A stretch of 64,000 nucleotides of DNA from Albimonas sp963816545. Its GTDB lineage: Bacteria > Pseudomonadota > Alphaproteobacteria > Rhodobacterales > Rhodobacteraceae. The DNA lies in the NCBI GenBank assembly GCA_963816545.1, contig CAWFLE010000008.1:1-64000 (forward strand), in the 5' to 3' direction. Below the pieces are notes generated by a model. It was given only the letters and a program-made list of their open reading frames with translations, did not search any database and was not told the origin of the DNA. Shown one piece after another: positions 55,766 through 64,000 of the stretch. Every line of letters begins with the position of its first letter. The stretch's first letter is position 1. A program made the position numbers and the translations under genes.

Positions 55766-56773
55766 ATGCCCATCCGCACGCTGATCGCGGCGGTCGCCTT
55801 GAGCCTGATCGCCGGCGGCGCCCTCGCGCAGGAGGTGAACCTCTACTCCTCCCGCCACTACGACACCGACGAGCGGCTCTATTCCGACTTCGAGGCGCAG
55901 ACCGGCATCAGGATCAACCGGATCGAGGCCGACGCCGACGAGCTGATCGAGCGCATGAAGGCCGAGGGCGCCAACTCTCCCGCCGACGTGCTGCTGACCG
56001 TGGATGCGGGCCGCATGTGGCGGGCCGAGGAGGCCGGGCTGCTGCAGCCGGTGCAGTCGGAGGTGCTGGAGCGGCGTATCCCCGCCCATCTCCAGCACCC
56101 TGAGAACCTGTGGTTCGCCTTCTCCCAGCGCGCCCGGATCATCTTCTACGACAAGGAGGACGTGCCGAACCCGCCGCGGACCTACGCCGACCTCGCGGAT
56201 CCGAAGTGGAAGGGGATGATCTGCACGCGATCGTCGTCCAACATCTACATGCTGTCGCTGCTCGCCTCCCGCATCGCCCATGACGGCGAGGCGGCGGCGA
56301 CGGAGTGGGCGCAGGGCCTGTGGGACAACCGCGCGCGGGACCCGCAGGGCGGCGACACCGACCAGCTCCGCGGGATCGTCTCGGGCGAGTGCGACATCGC
56401 GCTGGCCAACACCTACTACTTCGCGCGGACCCTGCGGTCGGACGTGGAGGGGGTGAGCGGGTCCGACCGGATCGGCTGGGTGTTCCCGGACCAGTCGGGC
56501 CGGGGGGCGCATATCAACGTCTCGGTCGCGGGGGTGGCGAAGAACGCGCCGAACCGGGAGAATGCGGTCAAGTTTCTGGAATACCTCGCCTCGGACAGCG
56601 CGCAGGAATATTTCTCGGCCGGCAACGACGAGTATCCGGCGGTGCCGGGCGTGGGGCTCGCGCCCTCGGTCGCGCAGCTGGGGCTGTTCCGGCAGGACGA
56701 GCTGAACCTGTCGGAGCTGGGGAAGAACCAGGCGCGGGCGCAGCTGATCTACGACTCGATCGGGTTCGAGTGA
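55766..56773 (+). CDS. Iron(III) ABC transporter substrate-binding protein (FbpA/FutA-like)
   Basis: 335 residues. Signal peptide MPIRTLIAAVALSLIAGGAL-AQ, then EVNLYSSRHYDTDERLYSDF, the start typical of FutA/FbpA ferric-binding proteins. Tyr-rich iron-ligand segments include ANTYYFARTL near residue 210. An AT-rich upstream patch (55661-55691, gaattgacatctccgagaataatggtca) may carry promoter or iron-regulator sites but matches no consensus well. The permease gene is convergent on the other strand, an unusual arrangement. Confidence 0.9.
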   Translation: MPIRTLIAAVALSLIAGGALAQEVNLYSSRHYDTDERLYSDFEAQTGIRINRIEADADELIERMKAEGANSPADVLLTVDAGRMWRAEEAGLLQPVQSEVLERRIPAHLQHPENLWFAFSQRARIIFYDKEDVPNPPRTYADLADPKWKGMICTRSSSNIYMLSLLASRIAHDGEAAATEWAQGLWDNRARDPQGGDTDQLRGIVSGECDIALANTYYFARTLRSDVEGVSGSDRIGWVFPDQSGRGAHINVSVAGVAKNAPNRENAVKFLEYLASDSAQEYFSAGNDEYPAVPGVGLAPSVAQLGLFRQDELNLSELGKNQARAQLIYDSIGFE

Positions 56774-56792
56774 AGTTGGTCCCCCGGGGATG

Positions 56793-56820
56793 CATGGGCG
56801 CGGCTCCGGCCGCGCCCATG
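56793..56820. terminator. Bidirectional stem-loop between iron SBP and permease genes
   Basis: catgggcgcgg - ctccgg - ccgcgcccatg, a perfect 11-bp stem between two convergent stops at 56773 and 56826. Confidence 0.65.
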
Positions 56821-56825
56821 GCGTT

Positions 56826-58535
56826 TCAGCGGCTGCCTGGCCGGCTTCGGCGGATGGAGCGCGCGAGCAGCAGCACCGGCGCCATCCCCACCGCGGCGAT
56901 GGCCAGCGACGGGGCGGCGGCCTCGGCCAGCCGCTCGTCCGAGGCGAGGCGGTAGGCCTGCACCGCCAGCGTGTCGAAATCGAACGGGCGCAGGATCAGG
57001 GTGGCCGGCAGCTCCTTGGTCACGTCCACGAACACGATCAGCGCGCCGGTGAGCAGCGATCCGCGCAGGAGCGGCGCATGGATCCGCCCCGCCACGCCCC
57101 AGACCGACGCGCCCAGCACGCGGGCCGAGGCGTCGAGGTTCGGGCCCACCGTCTCGAACCCCGCCGAGACGGCGTTGAGCGCGGCCGCCATGAACCGCGC
57201 CATGTAGGCGATCACCAGCGCCCCGATGGAGCCCGTGAGCAGGAGCCCGGTGGAGACGCCGAGATTGGCCCGCATCCATGCGTCCAGCGCATTGTCGAAG
57301 CCCGCTAGCGGGACCAGCAGCCCCACCGCGATCACCGATCCGGGCGCGGCGTAGCCGATGGTGGCCCCCAGCTCCGCCGCCCGCGCGCCGGGCCCGGGCG
57401 CGAGCCGCGCCGCATAGCCGATCAGCAGCGCCGCCCCCACCGTCAGCACCGCCGCCACCGCCGCGAGCTGGAGCGTGTTGAGCGCGAAGAGGTCATAGCG
57501 GCGCAGCCCCACGGCGGACCAGGTCTGCGCCGTCATGGCGCCGAGCATGATCACCGGGACGACGAAGCCCAGCAGCACCGGCACGGCGCAGGCCGCGGCG
57601 GCGAGGCGGCCGGAGGCGCCGGTCAGGGGCGTCTCGGCCAGCGACCTCGTAGCGGCGGCCCGCCTGGTGGCGCTTGGCCGCGCCGCGCTGCGCCCGCTCC
57701 AGCGCCACCAGCGCGACGGCGAGGGTCAGGAGGCAGGCCGAAAGCTGCGCCGCCGCCACCCGGTCCCCCATGGAGAACCACGCCGGTAGATGCCGGTGGC
57801 GAAGGTCTGCACGCCGAAATGCGCCACCGTGCCGAAGTCGGCGATGGTCTCCATCAGCGCCAGCGCCAGCCCCCCGATGATCGCGGGGCGCGCCATGGGC
57901 AGCGTCACCCGGAACAGCACCCCCCGCGGCCCGAGGCCCAGCGTCCGCGCCACCTGCGCCGCCGCCACCGACTGGTGCAGGAGCGCCGCGCGGGTCAGCA
58001 GGTAGACATAGGGATAAAGCACCAGCGTCAGCATCAGCGCGGCGCCGCCCAAGGACCGGATCTCGGGGAACCAGTAGTCGCGCGGGCCCCAGCCCATGAC
58101 CTCGCGCAGCAGGGTCTGCACCGGGCCCGGGATGGTCCAGCAGCCAGGTGTAGGCGTAGGCCAGCACATAGGCGGGGAAGGCGAGCGGCGCGATCAGCGC
58201 CACCTCGAAGAACCGCCGCCCGGGAAGGTGAAGCCGGTGACCAGCACCGCCGCGCCCACGCCCAGCAGCCCCGCGCCCACGGCCACCAGCCCCGCCAGCT
58301 CCAGTGTCGCGCCGGCGTAGCGCGGCAGGACGGTGCGCATCAGCAGGGACCAGAGCGACCAGTCCCCGAAGGCGGCGGTCAGGCAGACCGAGATCGCCGG
58401 CGCCGCGCACAGCAGCGCCAGCGCCCAGGCGGGCCAGGTCAACGCGCGCGAGGCCGCCATGCGGAAGCCCGCCCGCGGGCGGCGCGCAACGCGGGCGAGC
58501 TCGGCTGCGGCGGCGGGCGAGGGGAGGCGGGCCAT
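56826..58535 (-). CDS. Iron(III) ABC transporter permease (FbpB-like, several frameshifts)
   Basis: About 568 residues when joined, two fused permease units with roughly twelve helices, the FbpB/ThiP layout. The N-terminal part (58535 to about 58215) begins MARLPSPAAAAELARVA; the next frame holds LIAPLAFPAYVLAYAYTWLL and an EAA-type loop ARTLGLGPRGVLFRVTLPMA; the last clean frame (57584-56826) holds the second loop ASARVLGASVWGVAGRIHAP and VDVTKELPATLILRPF. Shifts lie near 58215, 58137, 57781 and 57640, each explained by one base. No ATPase gene is adjacent. Confidence 0.88.
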
Positions 58536-58768
58536 GGACGCTCCGGCACTTGCGGTCCCGGCCGGGCATACGGCGCCGCAGGCCGAAGCTCAATCCGAGC
58601 GCGACGTTGCGCGGTCGCGATGAATAGGCGATAACGCCGCCGCGCGTCACGGGGAATTGAGCCGGCCGCGCCGGCGCGGGGTCCGCTCCGGCGGAAGCCC
58701 GTGATATTGCTCGCCGCAGTCGGGCGTCGCATGGGGGCGGCGCCAACAGGACCCGAGGATCTTCGCCC

Positions 58769-60376
58769 ATGGCCATGAGCGGCGCCGACGCTGGACGCTA
58801 TTCCGCCCTGCGCGGGTTTCTGGGGGACCGGACCGGCCTCTTCTGGTTCGTGGTCTGCGTGCTCGCGCCCATCCCGGTCTTCGCCTTCGGCATGAATGCG
58901 CTGGTCGCGGCCTGGAGCACGCCGGAATACAGCCACGGGCCGCTGATCCCGCTGCTCTCGGGCTACATGTTCATGCGCGAGATGGCGATGGTCCCGCCCG
59001 CGCGGCACGAGGTGCGCGACCGCTGGAAGGGCGTGGCGGTGGTGGCCTTCGCGCTGGCGCTGGCGGTGCTCGGCAACCTGGTGCGCATCCCCGACATCGT
59101 GTTCTACTCGATGATCATCTGGGTCGGCGGGCTGATCCTGATCTGCTTCGGCTTCCGGCGGGGCATGTTCTTCTGGCCCTCCGTCCTCCACCTCGTGTTC
59201 ATGCTGCCCCTGCCGAACTTCATCTACTGGCAGGTGACGGTCACGCTCCAGTTCATCTCGTCCGAGATCGGGGTGTGGCTGGTGCGCATGGCCGGCATCC
59301 CGGTGTTCCTGGACGGGAACATCATCGACCTCGGGGTCTACAAGCTTCAGGTGGCGGAGGCGTGCTCGGGCCTGCGCTACCTGTTCCCGATCATGTCGTT
59401 CAGCTACATCTTCTGCGTGCTCTACCGGGGTCCCTGGATCCACAAGGCGATCCTGCTGCTGGCGGCGGTGCCGCTCGCGGTGCTGATGAACTCGGTCCGC
59501 ATCGGGATCATCGGGATCCTGGTGGACAATTACGGGATCGAGCAGGCCGAGGGCTTCCTGCACTTCTTCGAGGGCTGGGTGATCTTCGGCGCCTGCATCG
59601 CGCTGCTGTTCCTGCTCGCCAAGATCCTGCAGTGGATCAACCGCGACCGCCGCCCCCTGTCGGAGGCGCTGGACCTCGACCTCGTGTCGCTCGGCCCGCA
59701 ATTCGCCCGCGCCAAGGACATCGTGCCCTCGCGCGCGCTGGTGACGGCGGCGGCGGTGGCGGCGGCGGTGTCCATCGCCTGGCTCGCCGCCCCGGCATCC
59801 AGGCGGCGCAGGTGGACCGCAAGGATTTCGACGTCTTCCCGCGGGAGCTGGGGTCGTGGTCCGGCGTCTCCTCGGTGCTTGAGCCGAATATCGAGCGGGT
59901 GCTGGCGGCCGACGACTACTACTCCGCCAGCTACGTTTCCGCCGGCGCCGCGGCCAGCGTTGACTTCTTCGTCGCCTATTACGACAAGCAGACCGAGGGC
60001 GGGGGCATCCACTCGCCCGAGGTGTGCCTGCCCACCGGCGGGTGGGAGATGTTCGACATCGAGACCCACCGCGTGGACCTGCCGCCGGAGGCCGGCATCG
60101 CGCCGTTCGACGTCAACCGCGCGATCATCCAGAAGGGCGAGAACCGCAACCTCGTCTACTACTGGTTCGAGCAGCGGGGCCGGCGCATGACCAACGACTT
60201 CGTGGTCAAGGGCTACACGGTCTACGATTCGCTGATGATGGGCCGGACGGACGGCGCGCTGGTGCGTCTGGTGACGCCGATGCCCCGCGGCGAGCCGGTC
60301 GAAAGCGCCGAGGCGCGGATCGAAGTCGTTCATGACCCTCGCCATGCAGCGCCTGCCGGAGTTCGTGCCCGACTGA
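58769..60376 (+). CDS. xrtD: VPLPA-CTERM-specific exosortase XrtD with EpsI domain (two frameshifts)
   Basis: About 535 residues. The membrane transpeptidase part carries the exosortase triad: Cys in AEACSGLRYLFPIM near residue 205, Arg in LMNSVRIGIIGIL near 245, and His in GFLHFFEGWVIF near 266. After a ninth or tenth helix a C-terminal EpsI (DUF3485) domain follows: FDVFPRELGSWSGVSSVLEP, VAYYDKQTEGGGIHSPEVCL, and LVYYWFEQRGRRMTNDFVVK. One base is missing near 59792 and one is extra near 60323; restored, the end reads FMTLAMQRLPEFVPD. It sorts VPLPA-CTERM proteins such as the product of 52433-53119. Confidence 0.9.
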
Positions 60377-60719
60377 CGGGAGACGGGGCCGGGGCTGCGC
60401 GCCTCCGGCCCGTCTTCCCGCGGCGGCCGCCAGCGGCGACCCGCCTGCCGCGCGCCGCGGGCGACCGCGACGCAGGGGCGGGACCTCGGCGCGGCGCCTC
60501 CGCCCTCGGGACCTCGCGCTCCCCTCCGCCGGCGCGGCCTTGCGCGTCGGGGACGCGCGCGGAGGCCGGGGCCTCCGCGCCCGCGCCGACCGCGCGGGCA
60601 AGGCCGCTTGCGCGTATGGCTGGCGTCGCCCTCTGGACGAAGGCGCCGCGGCGGGGCAACCTCCGCCTCCCAAGCGGCCCCCAGACGGCCGCGGCCCAAG
60701 GAACAAGGGGAGGGCGCCC
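60377..60719. other. 343-bp GC-rich spacer
   Basis: An imperfect stem (gggagacggggccgg with ccggcccgtcttccc) directly after the exosortase stop may be its terminator. Nothing else is supported; a ribosome site (ggggagggcgccc) lies just before the next gene. Confidence 0.5.
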
Positions 60720-61496
60720 ATGCCCCGACGCCTCATCGACCTCTCGGTCGCGCTGGAGGCCGACATCGCCTCGGACCCGCCGACGGCGCTGCCGAAGATC
60801 TCGTACCAACCGCATGCCGAGACCGCCGACCAGATCGCCGGCTTCTTCCCCGGCCTGACCCGCGAGGACCTGCCGGGCGGCGAGGGCTGGGCGGTGGAGC
60901 GGCTGGAGATCTCCACCCATAACGGCACGCATCTCGACGCGCCCTACCACCACCACTCCACCATGAACGGCGGCGAGCGCGCCTGGACCATCGACGAGGT
61001 GCCGCTGGAGTGGTGCTGGAACCAAGGGGTTCGCCTCGACTTCCGGCACATGGAGGACGGCTACGTCGCCACCCCCGCCGACGTGGAGGCGGAGCTCAAG
61101 CGCATCGGCCATGACCTGCGGCCGCTGGACATCGTCGTGGTCAACACCGCGGCCGGCGAGGCCTACGGCCGGCCGGACTACGTGGCGAAGGGCTGCGGCA
61201 TGGGCCGCGCGGCGACGCTGTGGCTGCTGGAGCGGGGCGTGCGCGTCACCGGCACCGACGCCTGGTCCTGGGACGCGCCCTTCACCCTGACCGCCAAGCG
61301 GTGGGCGGAGACGCACGACCCCTCCATCATCTGGGAGGGGCACCGCGCCTCAATGGACATCGGCTACTGCCACATGGAGAAGCTGGCGAACCTCGACCAG
61401 CTGCCGGATCACGGCTTCGAGGTGATCTGCTTCCCCTACAAGATCAAGCGCGCCTCGGCCGGGTTCATCCGCGCCGTCGGCGTGATCCACGACTGA
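60720..61496 (+). CDS. Cyclase-family protein (kynurenine-formamidase-like metal hydrolase)
   Basis: 258 residues. Begins RRLIDLSVALEADIASDPP and carries the family metal motif STHNGTHLDAPYHHHSTMNG (HxGTHxDxPxH) near residues 62-81, plus VTGTDAWSWDAPF. This group includes KynB formamidases and isatin hydrolases; the substrate here is unknown. ATG 60720 is used. The next gene starts 11 bp after its stop, so the two form an operon, with a ring-fission-type hydrolase. Confidence 0.87.
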   Translation: MPRRLIDLSVALEADIASDPPTALPKISYQPHAETADQIAGFFPGLTREDLPGGEGWAVERLEISTHNGTHLDAPYHHHSTMNGGERAWTIDEVPLEWCWNQGVRLDFRHMEDGYVATPADVEAELKRIGHDLRPLDIVVVNTAAGEAYGRPDYVAKGCGMGRAATLWLLERGVRVTGTDAWSWDAPFTLTAKRWAETHDPSIIWEGHRASMDIGYCHMEKLANLDQLPDHGFEVICFPYKIKRASAGFIRAVGVIHD

Positions 61497-61507
61497 AAGG
61501 ACCCTCG

Positions 61508-62452
61508 ATGAAGCTGGTCACCTACAAGGGCGAGGGCGGCGACCGTCTCGGCGTCTGGGACGGCGAGGAGATCGCCGACCTCACCGGCGCCGGCCGGGTG
61601 GAGTTCGCCTCCATGCAGGCGCTGATCGAGGGCGGTCCGGCCGCGCTGGAGGCCGCCCGCAAGGCCGTCGCCATGGCCGCGCGCGTGCCCTTCGACTATG
61701 GTCTGCTGCGCGCCCCGATCCCGGTCCCCCAGCAGATCCGGGACTTCATGCTGTTCGAGAAGCATGTCCGCCAGTCCGCCCGCACCCGCGACGTGGTGGA
61801 GGCGAAGAAGCGCGGCGCCTCCCAGGAGGAGATCGACGCCATCCCCCTCCCGAAGGCCCCGGACCAGTGGTACAAACAGCCGATCTACTACAAGGGCAAC
61901 CGCTTCGCCGTCTCGGGCCCCGGCGAGGACGTCCCCCGCCCCCCCTACTCCAAACGCATGGACTACGAGTGCGAGATGGCCTGCGTCCTGTGGAAGGGCG
62001 GCAAGAACATCAAGGCGGCCGACGCCCGCGCCCACATCTTCGGCTTCACGGTGTTCAACGACTTCTCCGCCCGCGACGCGCAGGGGCGGGAGATGCTGGG
62101 TCGGCTCGGGCCGTCCAAGGGCAAGGACTTCGATAAGGCCAACGCCATGGGGCCGTGCCTCGTGCCGCTGGAGGATCTGGGGGACTACAAGGGCCTCGAC
62201 ATGATCGTGCGGCTGAACGGCAAGGAGGTCTCCCGCGGCAATTCCCGCGACCTCTACTGGTCCTTCGAGCAGGTGATCGAGTGGGTGAGCTGGGGCGAGA
62301 CCCTGCACGCCGGAGAGATCCTCGGCTCCGGCACCGTCGGCGACGGCTGCGGGCTGGAGCACGACCGGTATCTCGACGACAACGACCTGGTGGAGCTGGA
62401 GATCGAGAAGATCGGCACGCTGCGCAATCGCCTCGTGCCCACCGAGGGCTGA
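61508..62452 (+). CDS. Fumarylacetoacetate-hydrolase-family protein
   Basis: 314 residues. N-terminal FAH_N-like part (MKLVTYKGEGGDRLGVWDGE) and the FAH catalytic domain: DFMLFEKHVRQSARTR, metal-ligand acidic residues in MDYECEMACVLWKGGKN, FTVFNDFSARDAQGREM, and GTVGDGCGLEHDRYL. The longer insert with Tyr/Lys-rich DQWYKQPIYYKGNRFAVSGP is typical of one bacterial subgroup. Likely cleaves a C-C bond in an aromatic or acyl-pyruvate breakdown path together with the upstream cyclase; pathway not identified. Confidence 0.88.
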   Translation: MKLVTYKGEGGDRLGVWDGEEIADLTGAGRVEFASMQALIEGGPAALEAARKAVAMAARVPFDYGLLRAPIPVPQQIRDFMLFEKHVRQSARTRDVVEAKKRGASQEEIDAIPLPKAPDQWYKQPIYYKGNRFAVSGPGEDVPRPPYSKRMDYECEMACVLWKGGKNIKAADARAHIFGFTVFNDFSARDAQGREMLGRLGPSKGKDFDKANAMGPCLVPLEDLGDYKGLDMIVRLNGKEVSRGNSRDLYWSFEQVIEWVSWGETLHAGEILGSGTVGDGCGLEHDRYLDDNDLVELEIEKIGTLRNRLVPTEG

Positions 62453-62455
62453 TCG

Positions 62456-62493
62456 TCCCCCGCGCGCGCCGCATCGGCGCCGCGCGCGGGGGA
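62456..62493 (+). terminator. Stem-loop after FAH-family gene
   Basis: tcccccgcgcgcg - twelve-base loop - cgcgcgcggggga, a perfect 13-bp stem four bases after the stop. No T tract. Confidence 0.65.
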
Positions 62494-62722
62494 TGACGCC
62501 GGAGCCGGCCGCGGCGGTCGCGGACGCGGCCGGCCCGCAACCGCGACGCGCTTCCCTTCCGCCCGGCCGCTCCTCGCACCCTAAGGCGGCCGCGGCGGCC
62601 CCCGGCCTCTTCGCCGGCCGATCCGGCCCCACCCCTCATCGGAACATGAACCGCCCGCGCCCCGGCGGCGTAGTCACCCGGGCGCAGGGTCGCGAGGACG
62701 CGGCCGTCGGACCGGAGAGCCC

Positions 62723-63136
62723 ATGTCGATCCTCGTTCTCTACCTCGCCACTCTGGCGGTGTTCCTCGTGCTGGACATCATCATGCTCCGCTTCGTGATG
62801 ACCCCCCTGTTCGAGCGTCACATCGGCCCGATCATGCTGGACGACCCCAAGCTCTGGGTCGCTGGCGTGTTCTACCTGTTCTACATCGCCGGCATCCTGT
62901 GGTTCGCCTCCTGGCCCGCCTCGGGGCCGGAGGGCGGGCCAAGCCGCGCGGCGCTGAACGGCGCGATCCTAGGGCTTGTCGCCTACGGGACCTACGAGTG
63001 GGTGAACATGTCCACGCTCAAGGGCTGGTCCTGGCAGATGGTGAGCGCGGACACGGTGTGGGGCGGCGTGCTGACCGCGGCCTCCGCGGCGGGGGGGCTC
63101 CTGATCGCGCAGGCGCTGGGCTACGCGCGCGGGTGA
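62723..63136 (+). CDS. DUF2177-family membrane protein
   Basis: 137 residues with four hydrophobic helices. Family-like segments are LYLATLAVFLVLDIIMLRFV, LFERHIGPIMLDDPKLWVAG, LGLVAYGTYEWVNMSTLKGW and MVSADTVWGGVLTAASA. Function unknown. ATG 62723 follows GGAGAG. Confidence 0.88.
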   Translation: MSILVLYLATLAVFLVLDIIMLRFVMTPLFERHIGPIMLDDPKLWVAGVFYLFYIAGILWFASWPASGPEGGPSRAALNGAILGLVAYGTYEWVNMSTLKGWSWQMVSADTVWGGVLTAASAAGGLLIAQALGYARG

Positions 63137-63188
63137 GCGGCGAGGCGCCGCGTCGCCTCCCGCGCGCGCCCGGCGCAGGGTCGGCGCC

Positions 63189-63848
63189 ATGACCCCCGCG
63201 CTGGAAATCCTCGGCCTGAGCAAGAGCTTCGCGACCCCGCAGGGCCCCTTGCAGGTGCTGGACGGCGTGGACCTGACCCTCGCGGCCGGGGAAAGCGCGG
63301 CCCTGACCGGCGAATCCGGCTCGGGCAAGAGCACGCTGTTGCACCTCGCCGCCGGGCTCGACTCCGCCGATGCGGGCGAGATACGGGTCGCCGGCCGTCC
63401 CCTGCCGCAGGACGACGCCGCCCGCGCCCGCCTGCGGCGGGAGGCGCTGGGGCTGGTGTTCCAGCAGTTCAACCTGGTGCCGAGCCTGCGGGTCGCCGAC
63501 AACCTCGCCTTCCAGGCCCGCCTCGCGGGGCGCGAGGACCCGGCCTGGACCCGAACGCTCGCCGCGCGCCTCGGGCTGGAGGGGCTGCTCGACCGCTGGC
63601 CCGAGCAGCTTTCGGGCGGCCAGCAGCAGCGGGTGGCGATCGGCCGGGCGCTGGCCGCGCGCCCGCCGCTCTTGCTGGCGGACGAACCCACGGGCGCGCT
63701 GGACGAGGCGAGCGCCGACGCGGTGATGACCCTCCTGCGGGAGCTGACGGCCGAGACCGGCTGCGCGCTGCTGATGGTCACCCATTCGCCCCGGCTTGCG
63801 GCGATGATGGACCGGCAGGCGCATCTGACCTCCGGGCGGCTCGCGTGA
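63189..63848 (+). CDS. ABC transporter ATP-binding protein (LolD/MacB type)
   Basis: 219 residues with all ATPase motifs: ALTGESGSGKSTLLHLAAGL (Walker A), VFQQFNLVPSLRVADNL (Q loop), LSGGQQQRVAIGRALA (signature), LLLADEPTGALDE (Walker B) and MVTHSPR (switch His). The Q-loop and GALDE features match the LolD/MacB/FtsE-like exporter group. It is followed 67 bp later by the start of a membrane protein, its probable partner. Confidence 0.92.
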   Translation: MTPALEILGLSKSFATPQGPLQVLDGVDLTLAAGESAALTGESGSGKSTLLHLAAGLDSADAGEIRVAGRPLPQDDAARARLRREALGLVFQQFNLVPSLRVADNLAFQARLAGREDPAWTRTLAARLGLEGLLDRWPEQLSGGQQQRVAIGRALAARPPLLLADEPTGALDEASADAVMTLLRELTAETGCALLMVTHSPRLAAMMDRQAHLTSGRLA

Positions 63849-63915
63849 CGCCCGACCTCCGGCGGCGCCTTCCGCGTCCGGGGCGCTCCGTCCCGCCTGT
63901 CGCGGGCGGGTCCGC

Positions 63916-64000
63916 ATGACCGCCGCCGCCCGCCTTTGGGTGCTGCGCGCGCTCCTCTCGCATTGGCGGCGCCGCCCGCTCCAGCTCCTGTCCCTGCTGC
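63916..64000 (+). CDS. Start of FtsX/LolC-like ABC permease (cut by window end)
   Basis: MTAAARLWVLRALLSHWRRR then PLQLLSLL is the typical N-terminus of a large FtsX-like permease (short amphipathic start, HWRRRP turn, first membrane helix). Only 28 codons are in the window. Partner of the preceding ATPase; identification is mainly by context. Confidence 0.6.
   Translation, partial: MTAAARLWVLRALLSHWRRRPLQLLSLL

Overview
The window looks like chromosomal DNA of a very GC-rich alphaproteobacterium, most likely Rhodobacterales. The reasons are a division and cell-wall (dcw) cluster headed by a terminator-containing leader that resembles the Rhodobacter UpsM sRNA, a VPLPA-CTERM protein together with its XrtD-type exosortase, a gatC-gatA pair, and GANTC (CcrM-type) motifs around the cell-cycle genes. 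This assignment is inference from gene content. No rRNA or tRNA gene was seen.

Layout. 1-9.5 kb: two diverged copies of a peptide-uptake block (M20 peptidase, divergent from a dipeptide-type binding protein plus inner-membrane permease) face each other head to head around a 229-bp near-perfect palindrome at 3732-3960. The second copy continues into an intact M20 peptidase and an M81 (MlrC-type) peptidase. 9.7-13.7 kb, minus strand: a tightly overlapping run of glycosyltransferase, acyl-CoA-dehydrogenase-like protein, PIG-L deacetylase and NodS-like methyltransferase, with short overlapping ORFs filling the gaps. 13.9-15.7 kb, plus strand: amidoligase plus class-I glutamine amidotransferase. 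16-28 kb: housekeeping and single genes (HisC-like aminotransferase, HTD2/MaoC-type hydratase, gatCA, ceramidase-like membrane protein, UPF0173 hydrolase, tadA, GNAT, RluB-type pseudouridine synthase, ampD) separated by GC-rich spacers with small tandem repeats. 28.9-29.3 kb: RNase P RNA.

29.5-51.2 kb: the dcw cluster, leader RNA-mraZ-rsmH-ftsL-ftsI-murE-murF-mraY-murD-ftsW-murG-murC, then an interruption by a 21-bp tandem-repeat patch, an IS5-family element nested inside an IS630-family remnant and an amino-acid permease, then murB-ddl-ftsQ-ftsA. ftsZ does not follow ftsA. Instead there is a convergent, damaged manganese catalase and an MliC-like fragment. 52.4-60.4 kb: VPLPA-CTERM protein, Lhr-like helicase, iron-binding protein convergent with an iron ABC permease, and the exosortase. 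60.7-64 kb: cyclase-family and fumarylacetoacetase-family hydrolases, a DUF2177 membrane protein and the start of a LolD/FtsX-type ABC exporter.

Sequence quality matters when reading this annotation. Dense indels occur in about 1-6.3 kb and 32.5-36.7 kb, including in essential ftsI, murE and murF. Isolated one-base shifts, often in homopolymers, occur in otherwise intact genes. I read most of these as sequence or assembly errors, not real gene decay. The IS genes are the exception.
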